From Acidaminococcaceae bacterium (GTDB lineage: Bacteria > Bacillota > Negativicutes > Acidaminococcales > Acidaminococcaceae): a stretch of DNA of 7,191 nt. The translations under genes and the position numbers were made by a program. Under the pieces are notes generated by a model. That model saw only the letters and a program-made list of their open reading frames with translations. It was not told the origin of the DNA and did not search any database. Shown here one piece after another: positions 1-5,822 of this stretch; position 1 is the first letter of the stretch; every line of letters begins with the position of its first letter. Where the stretch lies: positions 1 to 7,191 of the forward strand of contig DOSQ01000155.1 of the NCBI GenBank assembly GCA_003512125.1. Reading direction: 5' to 3'.

Positions 1-963
1 GACCAGTTCGGCATGGCGGCCTTTGAAAATGGCGGCGCAGGCGCCGGAGGCTTCAACGGGTTTGAAGGCTTTGGCGGATTCGGCGCAGGCGGTTTTGGCA
101 ACGGTATGGAGGACATTTTCGATATGTTCTTCGGCGGTGCCGGCGGACGCAGGGGAGGCCAGGCCAACAACGGGCCCCAGAAGGGCAGCGACCTGCGCTT
201 TGACCTGAACCTGTCCTTCGAAGAAGCGGCCTTTGGTGTGGAAAAGGAGATTTCCCTGTACCGGGACGAGACCTGCGACCACTGCCACGGCAACGGCGCG
301 GAACCCGGTTCCAAAGTAGAGACCTGTCCGGACTGCCACGGCACCGGTCAGATCCGCGTGGTGCAGAACACCATGCTGGGTCAGATGCAGACCGTGCGGC
401 CCTGTCCCAAGTGCCATGGGGAAGGCAAGATTATTTCCAACCCCTGTCATGAATGCCGCGGCACAGGTACGGTTAAAAAGCAGAAGAGCCTGAAGGTAAA
501 AGTCCCGGCCGGTGTGGCGGACGGTTCCCGTCTGCGGGTAGCCAACGAAGGAGCCGCCGGCGCCAAGGGCGGACCCAACGGCGACCTGTACGTGTATCTG
601 TTCGTGAAGCCTCACAAGTTCTTCGAACGGGACGGCAACGATGTGTACTGCGAAGTACCGATCAACATCGTGCAGGCTTCTTTGGGCGCGGAAGTGGAAG
701 TGCCCACCCTGGACGGCAAGGTTGTCATGAAAGTTCCGGAAGGAACCCAGCCGGGCCGGGTGATGCGCCTGCGGGGCAAGGGTATTCCGAGGCTGCGGGG
801 AACCGGCCGGGGCGACCAGTTGGTACGGATCAAGGTCGTGGTGCCTACGAAGCTTACCGAACGGCAGAAAGCGGTGCTGCGTAACTTTGCCGATGTGGCC
901 AAGGACAACATCAACCCGGAAGAGAAAGGGTTCCTGGACAAAATTAAAGATTTGTTTAAGTAA
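1..963 (+). CDS. dnaJ: Chaperone protein DnaJ (Hsp40), 5' end missing
   Basis: DnaJ is the cytoplasmic co-chaperone that delivers unfolded proteins to DnaK and stimulates its ATPase. The frame is open from base 1 (DQFGMAAFENGG), so the gene starts upstream and the N-terminal J domain with its HPD motif is outside the window. What remains is 320 residues. First comes a Gly/Phe-rich linker over about the first 50. Four CxxCxGxG zinc motifs follow (CDHCHGNG, CPDCHGTG, CPKCHGEG, CHECRGTG; bases 274-468), forming two zinc sites. The two beta-sandwich substrate-binding domains come next, including the GTQPG and LRGKGIP motifs, and then a short C-terminal tail ending LDKIKDLFK. All eight cysteines are present, so this is a class I DnaJ. 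An intrinsic terminator follows 11 bp after the stop. The gene is visibly GC-richer than the Fic gene behind it. The upstream partners are probably grpE and dnaK, but that is inferred from common gene order. Confidence 0.98.
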   Translation, partial: DQFGMAAFENGGAGAGGFNGFEGFGGFGAGGFGNGMEDIFDMFFGGAGGRRGGQANNGPQKGSDLRFDLNLSFEEAAFGVEKEISLYRDETCDHCHGNGAEPGSKVETCPDCHGTGQIRVVQNTMLGQMQTVRPCPKCHGEGKIISNPCHECRGTGTVKKQKSLKVKVPAGVADGSRLRVANEGAAGAKGGPNGDLYVYLFVKPHKFFERDGNDVYCEVPINIVQASLGAEVEVPTLDGKVVMKVPEGTQPGRVMRLRGKGIPRLRGTGRGDQLVRIKVVVPTKLTERQKAVLRNFADVAKDNINPEEKGFLDKIKDLFK

Positions 964-974
964 GAAAGCAATTG

Positions 975-1009
975 ATACGGCTTGCAGTTAAATGCAGGCC
1001 GTATTTTTT
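975..1009 (+). terminator. Intrinsic terminator of dnaJ
   Basis: A 12-bp stem (975-986 with 993-1004, one G-T wobble), a 6-base loop (GTTAAA) and a run of six T ending at 1009. It lies 11 bp after the dnaJ stop, so it should separate the dnaJ transcript from the Fic gene. Confidence 0.93.
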
Positions 1010-1065
1010 GTGTATTACAAATGTCGGGCAAACTTGTAAAATATGGTGTAAAGCCTGTAAAAATG

Positions 1066-1095
1066 TAGACTTGGCGATAAAATTTATGATAAAAT
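1066..1095 (+). promoter_or_regulatory. Possible weak sigma-A promoter for the Fic gene
   Basis: Best candidate in the AT-rich gap: TAGACT (1066-1071, 4 of 6 to TTGACA), an 18-bp spacer and TAAAAT (1090-1095, 5 of 6 to TATAAT). An overlapping TATGAT at 1085-1090 has no good -35 partner. A promoter is expected because dnaJ has its own terminator, but this match is modest and AT-rich DNA gives chance hits. Confidence 0.3.
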
Positions 1096-1122
1096 ACCAA
1101 TAGAACAACATGGGAATAATAA

Positions 1123-1153
1123 GCAAGATAATACGTAAGATAATACGCAAGAT
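1123..1153 (+). repeat. 12-bp tandem repeat, about 2.6 copies, before the Fic gene
   Basis: Copies GCAAGATAATAC (1123-1134) and GTAAGATAATAC (1135-1146) differ at one base. A third partial copy, GCAAGAT (1147-1153), runs directly into the ribosome binding site GAGGTGA. Gain or loss of a unit would change the length of the untranslated leader but not a reading frame. It probably arose by slippage. Confidence 0.75.
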
Positions 1154-1160
1154 GAGGTGA
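1154..1160 (+). promoter_or_regulatory. Ribosome binding site that favours a TTG start for the Fic gene
   Basis: GAGGTGA matches the complement of the 16S rRNA tail. It lies 5 bases before the in-frame TTG at 1166, and the alternative GTG start (1157) falls inside it. The position therefore argues for TTG as the real start. Confidence 0.6.
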
Positions 1161-1165
1161 CGAAG

Positions 1166-2158
1166 TTGGAGCATTATATTCCGCCGTATACAATATCAGA
1201 CAAAATGCTTGCACTCGTTTCCGCAATTTCCGAAAAGGTTGGGAAGATTACTGTTCACAAAGAGTTTGAATCGAAACCGCATCTACGGAAAAGCAACCGG
1301 ATCCGTTCCATTCATTCTTCTTTGAGGATTGAAGCGAATTCCCTTTCATTAAATGAGGTCAGAGATGTAATCAATGGGCATCTTGTTCTTGGCGATCAAA
1401 AGGAAATACAGGAAGTAAAGAACGCATTCAAGGCGTATGAGAATATAGAAAAGATTAACCCTGCGAGCATCAGGGATCTGAAAGCTGTTCACAAAATTAT
1501 GACGTACCGTACGGTAGCGGAATCAGGCGATTTCCGTAAAGGGGAGGAGGGTGTTTTTTCCGGCGGCAGGTGTATATTTGTCTGCCCGCCGCCTAATATG
1601 GTAAACAGTCTGATGAATGATCTGCTTTTGTGGTTGAAAACAAATGAAGGAAAAGTTCACCCACTGATTATAGCGGCGGTGTTCCATTATGAGTTTGTGT
1701 TTATCCATCCGTTTGCAGACGGAAATGGAAGGATGGCCAGGCTGTGGCATACGGTTATTTTATACAGGTGGAGAAAAGTATTTGCCTATATTCCGCTGGA
1801 GAGCCAGATCGAACGGTTTCAGGAAGCGTATTATGACGCCATTGCACGGTGCCATGTGAACGGGAATTCGGATGTGTTTATAGAGTTCATGCTTGACATG
1901 ATTGATCAGATTCTGGATGAGATTATCGTTCAGGTCCAAAAAACTGACACCAAGACTTCCCAATATGTTAAGCGCATGCTGGCCTGTATGGAGTTCGAGA
2001 TTCCGTATACGGCAAAGGAAATCATGGAAGCATTGGGATTAAAGTCGAAAGAGACTTTCCGGAAGAATTATATGAACCCTGCTATGGAACAGGGGCTGGT
2101 CAGGATGACTTTGCCTGATAAACCAAACAGCAGGAACCAGAGATATATAAAGCAGTAG
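1166..2158 (+). CDS. Fic-family protein (probable AMP-transferase) with C-terminal winged helix
   Basis: Fic enzymes usually transfer AMP from ATP to a hydroxyl side chain of a target protein; the target here is unknown. The protein is 330 residues from TTG 1166, or 333 from GTG 1157. The full catalytic motif HPFADGNGRMAR is at residues 181-192 (bases 1706-1741) with the His, the Asp, both Gly and the final Arg intact. An N-terminal helix SSLRIEANSLSL carries the Ser-x-x-x-Glu pattern (Glu about residue 56) of the self-inhibitory helix of class II Fic proteins. The residue after Glu is Ala rather than Gly or Asn, and an IEAN version is, from memory, common in this subfamily. The last 65 residues, rich in KEIMEALGLKSKETF-like helices, look like a winged-helix domain. 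There is no signal peptide or membrane segment. It has its own terminator and no antitoxin-like neighbour. Clearly lower GC than the flanking genes suggests acquisition. It could instead act in deAMPylation or regulation. Confidence 0.92.
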   Translation: MEHYIPPYTISDKMLALVSAISEKVGKITVHKEFESKPHLRKSNRIRSIHSSLRIEANSLSLNEVRDVINGHLVLGDQKEIQEVKNAFKAYENIEKINPASIRDLKAVHKIMTYRTVAESGDFRKGEEGVFSGGRCIFVCPPPNMVNSLMNDLLLWLKTNEGKVHPLIIAAVFHYEFVFIHPFADGNGRMARLWHTVILYRWRKVFAYIPLESQIERFQEAYYDAIARCHVNGNSDVFIEFMLDMIDQILDEIIVQVQKTDTKTSQYVKRMLACMEFEIPYTAKEIMEALGLKSKETFRKNYMNPAMEQGLVRMTLPDKPNSRNQRYIKQ

Positions 2159-2167
2159 TTCCCCTGT

Positions 2168-2203
2168 TAAAAAAGTTGGTCATTCCAATGACCAACTTTT
2201 TTA
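2168..2203 (+). terminator. Perfect palindromic, probably bidirectional terminator after the Fic gene
   Basis: A 36-bp perfect palindrome: 17 bases (2168-2184) complementary to 2187-2203 around CC. It ends in A6 on one side and T6 on the other, so it can work on both strands. It starts 9 bp after the Fic stop. Confidence 0.92.
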
Positions 2204-2260
2204 CGGAAACCAGCATGGATACAGGGGTTTCGCCCCAGTGTTTCTTAATATATAAAGAGT

Positions 2261-2306
2261 GACAGTTTGTATGTCTGTACAGGCGAAGCCGAAAGATACA
2301 ACTGTC
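2261..2306. repeat. Bulged inverted repeat (hairpin) with GGCGAAGCC in the loop
   Basis: Arms 2261-2272 and 2296-2306 pair over 11 bp with one bulged base. The loop holds the palindrome CTGTACAG (2275-2282) and a mini-hairpin GGC-GAA-GCC (2282-2290). CAGTTT in the left arm can alternatively pair with AAACTG at 2307-2312. Its role is unknown. The GGCGAAGCC core recurs in the long palindrome before the HIT gene. Confidence 0.6.
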
Positions 2307-2321
2307 AAACTGCAAGTTACG

Positions 2322-2377
2322 CAGGGGTACTAAGTTTTCCCCGCCGAAACAGGGGTTTTACATTTTCCGGGGGCGCC
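2322..2377. repeat. Two imperfect repeats spaced 28 bp, resembling a transposon-end array
   Basis: Units start at 2322 and 2350. Over their first 19 bases they share CAGGGGTnnTAnnTTTTCC (15 of 19 identical); the remaining 9 bases differ. A third, weaker CAGGGGTTT start lies at 2222. Short repeats followed by a CCGCCG-like stretch resemble the nested repeats at ends of IS21-type elements. No transposase gene is present, and this likeness is from memory rather than alignment. Confidence 0.5.
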
Positions 2378-2430
2378 TTCCGGATAAATTAATGATTAAA
2401 TAAGTTGCTCTGCAAGGTATACTATGGTAA

Positions 2431-2503
2431 GCGCGGCTGGCAGCGATTGAGGCGAAGCTGGGGAAATAATATATAAAAATTTCACACAGGCGCGGCTTGC
2501 AAC
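2431..2503 (+). repeat. 14-bp direct repeat that duplicates the terminator's 5' arm
   Basis: GCGCGGCTGGCAGC (2431-2444) and GCGCGGCTTGCAAC (2490-2503) match at 12 of 14 bases, 59 bp apart. The second copy is the 5' arm and loop of the terminator at 2489-2526, so the first copy could pair with the same 3' arm. This may be an attenuator-like arrangement or a simple duplication. Confidence 0.5.
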
Positions 2504-2526
2504 AACAGGCTGCGCCGTTTTATTTT
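2489..2526 (+). terminator. Intrinsic terminator upstream of rsmE
   Basis: An 11-bp stem (2489-2499 with 2506-2516, two G-T wobbles), loop CAACAA, then GTTTTATTTT. It is about 290 bp beyond the Fic terminator, with no gene between. It either ends an unseen short transcript or is a leftover from before the Fic gene arrived. It shares CGGCTTGCA with the dnaJ terminator. Confidence 0.85.
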
Positions 2527-2545
2527 CCGCAATTACAGGAATCTG

Positions 2546-2554
2546 TGTTATAAT
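2546..2554 (+). promoter_or_regulatory. Extended -10 promoter of the rsmE-prmA-mtaB operon
   Basis: TGTTATAAT gives the TGn extension plus a perfect TATAAT at 2549-2554. No good -35 sits at 16-18 bp, as expected for an extended -10 promoter. Transcription would start near 2561, about 25 bases before the rsmE ATG, and just after the terminator. Confidence 0.7.
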
Positions 2555-2585
2555 AAACCATATATTGTTTTTGCGAGAGGTTCCT

Positions 2586-3320
2586 ATGCACCGTTTTTTT
2601 ATTCCGAAGCCTTTTAAAAATGAAATGCAGATTACCGGGCAGGATGCCCACCACATTATTGATGTGCTGCGAATGGGTCCCGGCGGCCGGTTGCAGGTGG
2701 TGGCGGACGACGGGATCAGCTTTGTGGGGGAAATTACCGCCGCTGCTGCCAATGTGGTGACTGTTGCAGCCTGTGAGATCCTGCGGGAGTCCCACGAGCC
2801 GGACGTGCAGATTTCCCTGCTGCAGGGGCTGGCTAAAGGCGAGAAGATGGAGCTGATCATACAGAAGGCTGTAGAGATCGGGGTTACAGATATTTATCCG
2901 GTTGCGATGACCCATTCGGTTGTGGCGCTGGATCGTTCCAAAGCAGAGAAGAAAGTGGAACGCTGGCGGAAGATTGCGGAAGCCGCGGCTAAACAGAGCA
3001 AACGGGATGTGATCCCGGCGGTGCATGATGTGATGAAGCCGGAGCAGATCCTGCATAATACTACATGGGACCTGCTGCTGATTGCCTATGAAAGCGAAAA
3101 CCGGATGAGCCTGAAAGAAGCGCTGCAGAATCATAAAGAGGCAAAACGCATTGGGGTGGTCATTGGCCCGGAAGGCGGGCTCTCCAATGAAGAAGTTGCG
3201 TTGGCGCAGGCAAGCGGCGGTATCGCGGTGAGCCTGGGACGGCGCATTTTGCGGACAGAAACCGCAGGGCTGGTAGCGGTTGCTGCGATTTTGTACGAAA
3301 CAGATAATCTGGGGATATGA
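2586..3320 (+). CDS. rsmE: 16S rRNA (uracil-1498-N3) methyltransferase RsmE
   Basis: RsmE uses S-adenosylmethionine to methylate N3 of U1498 in 16S rRNA of the small ribosomal subunit. The protein is 244 residues, the usual size. An N-terminal PUA-like RNA-binding part (RFFIPKPF...) covers about residues 1-70. The SPOUT knotted methyltransferase domain follows, with QKAVEIGV near 93-100, AAAKQSKR near 133-140, the SAM-site loop GPEGGLSNEE at 194-203 and the knot motif LGRRILRTETAG at 217-228. I start at ATG 2586 because GAGAGG sits just ahead of it and MHRFFIPKP fits the family's beginning. An in-frame TTG at 2565 would add seven residues without a good ribosome binding site. The stop overlaps the prmA start by 4 bp, implying translational coupling. 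It is the first gene of the operon. Confidence 0.96.
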   Translation: MHRFFIPKPFKNEMQITGQDAHHIIDVLRMGPGGRLQVVADDGISFVGEITAAAANVVTVAACEILRESHEPDVQISLLQGLAKGEKMELIIQKAVEIGVTDIYPVAMTHSVVALDRSKAEKKVERWRKIAEAAAKQSKRDVIPAVHDVMKPEQILHNTTWDLLLIAYESENRMSLKEALQNHKEAKRIGVVIGPEGGLSNEEVALAQASGGIAVSLGRRILRTETAGLVAVAAILYETDNLGI

Positions 3321-4267
3321 ACATGGAAAAATGGCTGGAAGTCAGCATAAAAGTGAAACAGGAAGCGGAAGAAGTAACGGCGGAAATTTTGCGGGAGGCC
3401 GGCGCACGGAATGGAGTGGCCATTGAAGACCCGGTACTGTATGAAACCGTGCGCAAGTCATTGCCGTTTGAACTGTGCGATCCGCTGCCGGAAGAGACGG
3501 ATTTATCCATTGTGACGGTGACGGCCTATTACCCGGAAGACGGGGAACTGCAGCAGCGGCTGCAACGGATCGAGGCAGAGCTGGCTGCTGTGGAAACACG
3601 GATTGGGAAATTCCGCGTGGGATCCACGCTGTTCCGGAAGGTCAGCGAAACGGACTGGTCGGATGAGTGGAAGCAGTACTTCCATGTGACGCGGGTGGGG
3701 AAACACATTGTGGTGAAACCCTCCTGGGAAGCGTATGAACCTGAAGAGGATGATGTGGTGCTGGAACTGGATCCGGGCATGGCCTTCGGGACAGGAACCC
3801 ATCCTACCACCTGCCTTGTGCTGGAAGCGATGGAGAAGATCATTCATCCGGACAGCACTGTGTTTGATGTGGGAACCGGCAGCGGCATCCTGGCCATGAC
3901 GGCGGCAAAACTGGGCGCAAAAACAATAAAGGCTGTGGACATAGACGGCGTGGCGGTGCGGACGGCAAAGGAAAATATTGCCAAGGCCGGGCTGGCAGAC
4001 CGCATCGAAGTGAAGCAGGGGGATCTGCTCCATGGGACGGAAGGACAGGCGGACGTGATCGTTGCCAATATTTTAGCGGATATTATCATCCTGCTGCTGC
4101 CGGATATTCCCGGCAAGCTGAAAGAGGGCGGCCTGTTCTTCGCCAGCGGCATCATTGAAAATTATCAGCAGGATGTGACAGAGGCTGCGGCGAACGTTGG
4201 GCTGCGGGTGAAGGAAGTGACCCGCATCAAAGACTGGGTAGGACTTCTGATGGAGAAAGCGGAATGA
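3317..4267 (+). CDS. prmA: Ribosomal protein L11 methyltransferase PrmA
   Basis: PrmA trimethylates amino groups of ribosomal protein L11 using S-adenosylmethionine. The protein is 316 residues, normal for the family. The N-terminal L11-recognition domain (WLEVSIKVKQEAEE onward) covers about residues 1-120. A class I Rossmann methyltransferase domain follows, with PGMAFGTGTHPTT at 153-165, the SAM-binding DVGTGSGILA at 184-193, the acidic residues of AVDID at 206-210 and VANILAD at 249-255. The first ATG (3317) overlaps the rsmE stop as ATGA. A second ATG at 3323 (MEKWLEVS) is better spaced from GGGGA at 3311-3315 and closer to the usual N-terminus, so the true start may be 2 codons later. 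mtaB begins 1 bp after the stop. Confidence 0.97.
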   Translation: MNMEKWLEVSIKVKQEAEEVTAEILREAGARNGVAIEDPVLYETVRKSLPFELCDPLPEETDLSIVTVTAYYPEDGELQQRLQRIEAELAAVETRIGKFRVGSTLFRKVSETDWSDEWKQYFHVTRVGKHIVVKPSWEAYEPEEDDVVLELDPGMAFGTGTHPTTCLVLEAMEKIIHPDSTVFDVGTGSGILAMTAAKLGAKTIKAVDIDGVAVRTAKENIAKAGLADRIEVKQGDLLHGTEGQADVIVANILADIIILLLPDIPGKLKEGGLFFASGIIENYQQDVTEAAANVGLRVKEVTRIKDWVGLLMEKAE

Positions 4268-4268
4268 G

Positions 4269-5633
4269 ATGAAAAGAATTGCGTTTATGACATTGGGCTG
4301 CAAAGTGAACCAGGCGGATACGGCCAGCATGCAGGAACTGTTCCGGCAGGCGGGCTACACCGTTTGCGATTTTACGGAAGAGGCCGATGTGTATGTGGTG
4401 AATACCTGTGTGGTGACCAATACGGGGCAGCAAAAATCACGGCAGATGATCCGGCGTGCCATCCGCAAAGAGAATGACGCGCTGATCGTGGTGACGGGCT
4501 GTTATCCCCAGACCGCGGCGGAAGAAGTGAAAGCCATCGATGGGGTGGATCTGCTCATTGGCACCCAGGACCGGGCGAAGATTGTGATGCTGGTGGAAGC
4601 GGCGCTGGAAAGAAAGCAGAATCAAACAGATGACGAAGTGCGCCCCTGGGAGCAGGATACACGCTTTGAGGAAATGTCCGGCGGTAACGAGGCGGACAAG
4701 ACCCGGGCCTATCTGAAAATTCAGGAAGGCTGCAACCAATATTGTTCCTATTGTATTATTCCTTACGCCAGAGGCCCGCTCCGTTCCCGTAGCCTGCAAA
4801 GTATAAAAGAAGAAGTGGAGCGCCTGACAAAAGCCGGATACAAAGAGATCGTCCTGATCGGCATTCATTTAGGCTGTTACGGAAAAGAGATGAAAGACGG
4901 GACAACGTTATACGACGCGGTGCAAGCGGCGCTCTCCGTTCCTGCATTACAACGGCTGCGGCTGGGTTCCCTGGAGTCGGTGGAGGTGGAAGAGCGGTTG
5001 CTGGATCTGATGGCGGAAGATCATCGTCTGTGTCCTCATCTGCATTTACCGTTGCAGAGCGGCTGTAATAAAATACTGAAAGACATGCGCCGCCCGTACG
5101 ATACAGAGCGGTTCGCAACGTTGCTGGCGCAGATCCGTAACAAAGTGCCTGGCATTGCAGTCACAACAGACGTCATCGTAGGTTTCCCCGGAGAAACGGA
5201 AGATGAGTTTGCCGCCACCTGCAATTTTGCAAAACAATGCGGCTTCGCCAAGATGCACATCTTCCCATACTCCAAACGCAAAGGCACCCCGGCTGCCGCA
5301 CGCAGCGATCAGATTCCGGAACCTGTAAAGAAGTATCGTGCGGAAAAACTGGCGGAGCTGGACCGCGAAATGCAGCAGGCTTATTTTGCAAAAAGTATCG
5401 GAACCGTTCGTCGCGTGCTGGCCGAACAGGTGGTAAAAGACTCAGGAAAAATAGCGGAAGTGCGAAATTGCAAAGAGACGCACGGTAATAAAAAAGAAAA
5501 TTGTCTCATCGAAGGGTTAACGGATAACTATATCCGCGTAGAATTTGCCGGCGATGAATCTTTGTGCGGAAAAATAATCGATGTAAAAATCACGGAAGCC
5601 TTAATTGACAAGTGTAAAGGAGTAATCATATAA
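4269..5633 (+). CDS. mtaB: tRNA N6-threonylcarbamoyladenosine(37) methylthiotransferase MtaB
   Basis: MtaB is a radical-SAM enzyme that adds a methylthio group to t6A at position 37 of tRNAs reading ANN codons, stabilising decoding. The protein is 454 residues. The N-terminal methylthiotransferase domain has the three cluster cysteines C11 (LGCKVNQ), C47 (VNTCVVT) and C78 (TGCYPQ). The radical-SAM domain has C155, C159 and C162 in GCNQYCSYCIIPYARG, then LHLPLQSGCNKILKDMRR (258-275), DVIVGFPGET (301-310) and HIFPYSKRKGTPAA (330-343). A C-terminal TRAM RNA-binding domain follows from about 376. GCKVNQ and the PYSKRKGTPA stretch indicate MtaB rather than MiaB or RimO. The TRAM domain carries an insert NCKETHGNKKENC (400-412) with extra cysteines. 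The ribosome binding site GGAGAAAG lies in the end of prmA, and the start follows the prmA stop by 1 bp. A promoter for the next gene overlaps its last codons. Confidence 0.95.
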   Translation: MKRIAFMTLGCKVNQADTASMQELFRQAGYTVCDFTEEADVYVVNTCVVTNTGQQKSRQMIRRAIRKENDALIVVTGCYPQTAAEEVKAIDGVDLLIGTQDRAKIVMLVEAALERKQNQTDDEVRPWEQDTRFEEMSGGNEADKTRAYLKIQEGCNQYCSYCIIPYARGPLRSRSLQSIKEEVERLTKAGYKEIVLIGIHLGCYGKEMKDGTTLYDAVQAALSVPALQRLRLGSLESVEVEERLLDLMAEDHRLCPHLHLPLQSGCNKILKDMRRPYDTERFATLLAQIRNKVPGIAVTTDVIVGFPGETEDEFAATCNFAKQCGFAKMHIFPYSKRKGTPAAARSDQIPEPVKKYRAEKLAELDREMQQAYFAKSIGTVRRVLAEQVVKDSGKIAEVRNCKETHGNKKENCLIEGLTDNYIRVEFAGDESLCGKIIDVKITEALIDKCKGVII

Positions 5634-5634
5634 T
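5605..5634 (+). promoter_or_regulatory. Consensus sigma-A promoter inside the end of mtaB
   Basis: Perfect hexamers TTGACA (5605-5610) and TATAAT (5629-5634) with an 18-bp spacer. The -10 contains the mtaB stop codon TAA. Transcription would start near 5641, just before the long palindrome at 5652-5822, giving the HIT gene a leader of about 210 bases. Confidence 0.8.
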
Positions 5635-5651
5635 TTAAATAGAAGTTGCAG

Positions 5652-5822
5652 TTTTAGGAAAAGAAATGAGCAAAACATCGGAAAGGATTGCGTTATTCCA
5701 TGAGATGAAATGAGCCGTCAATGGCGAGACTGTCTGAGGGCGAAGCCCGAGTTTCGAAGCCATAGGCGAATGAATCCATGGAATAGCAATCGTAGACGGT
5801 TTTGCGAATTCTTTTTCTAAAA
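5652..5822. repeat. 171-bp nested imperfect palindrome filling the mtaB-HIT intergenic region
   Basis: Successive arms pair from outside inward. 5652-5665 pairs with 5809-5822 (14 bp, one G-T). 5670-5676 pairs with 5799-5805 (7 bp). 5686-5691 plus 5694-5702 pairs with 5777-5785 plus 5786-5791 (15 bp, 2-base bulge). 5721-5731 pairs with 5750-5755 plus 5759-5763 (11 bp with a GAA bulge). At the tip, GGGC-GAA-GCCC occupies 5738-5748. CCGTC at 5715-5719 can also pair with GACGG at 5795-5799, which would compete with or knot the structure. There is no credible coding frame; a minus-strand frame at 5635-5964 merely reads through it. It may be a mobile palindromic repeat or a structured RNA leader. 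The hexamer TTAAAT flanks it at 5635 and 5829, possibly by chance. Confidence 0.8.

Larger units (their letters stand above)
2204..2488. other. Gene-free mosaic stretch between the Fic terminator and the next terminator
   Basis: I see no credible coding region on either strand. A minus-strand frame reaching in from 2100-2315 crosses the Fic end and a palindrome and resembles no protein I know. The stretch contains a bulged hairpin (2261-2306), a pair of 28-bp-spaced repeats (2322-2377), a small TCCGG/CCGGA stem (2366-2384) and the octamer AGGCGAAG twice (2281 and 2450). The decamer ACAGGGGTTT occurs at 2221 and 2349, and the 8-mer CCCCTGTT at 2161-2168 is the inverse of AACAGGGG at 2348. The density of short direct and inverted repeats suggests remains of mobile DNA left beside the Fic gene. 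That is inference. Confidence 0.5.

Noticed and set aside
612..1226. A 204-residue minus-strand frame over the end of dnaJ and the gap
   Set aside because: It lies opposite conserved DnaJ sequence, crosses the dnaJ terminator and the Fic start, and resembles no protein family.
1157..2158. Fic toxin of a toxin-antitoxin pair
   Set aside because: No small antitoxin frame lies on either side; the protein carries its own inhibitory-type helix, unlike two-gene Fic toxins.
2100..2315. A 71-residue minus-strand frame after the Fic gene
   Set aside because: It runs through the perfect terminator palindrome and a hairpin, with no family likeness.
2322..2377. CRISPR array
   Set aside because: Only two imperfect units without regular unique spacers, and no cas genes.
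2565..2586. TTG start for rsmE
   Set aside because: No good ribosome binding site in front, while ATG 2586 has GAGAGG and fits the family start.
2520..3134. A 204-residue minus-strand frame over rsmE
   Set aside because: It is the antisense of a clearly conserved methyltransferase and its tail crosses the rsmE promoter.
3503..4033. Minus-strand frames over prmA
   Set aside because: Complement of conserved PrmA motifs, with no ribosome binding site or recognisable family.
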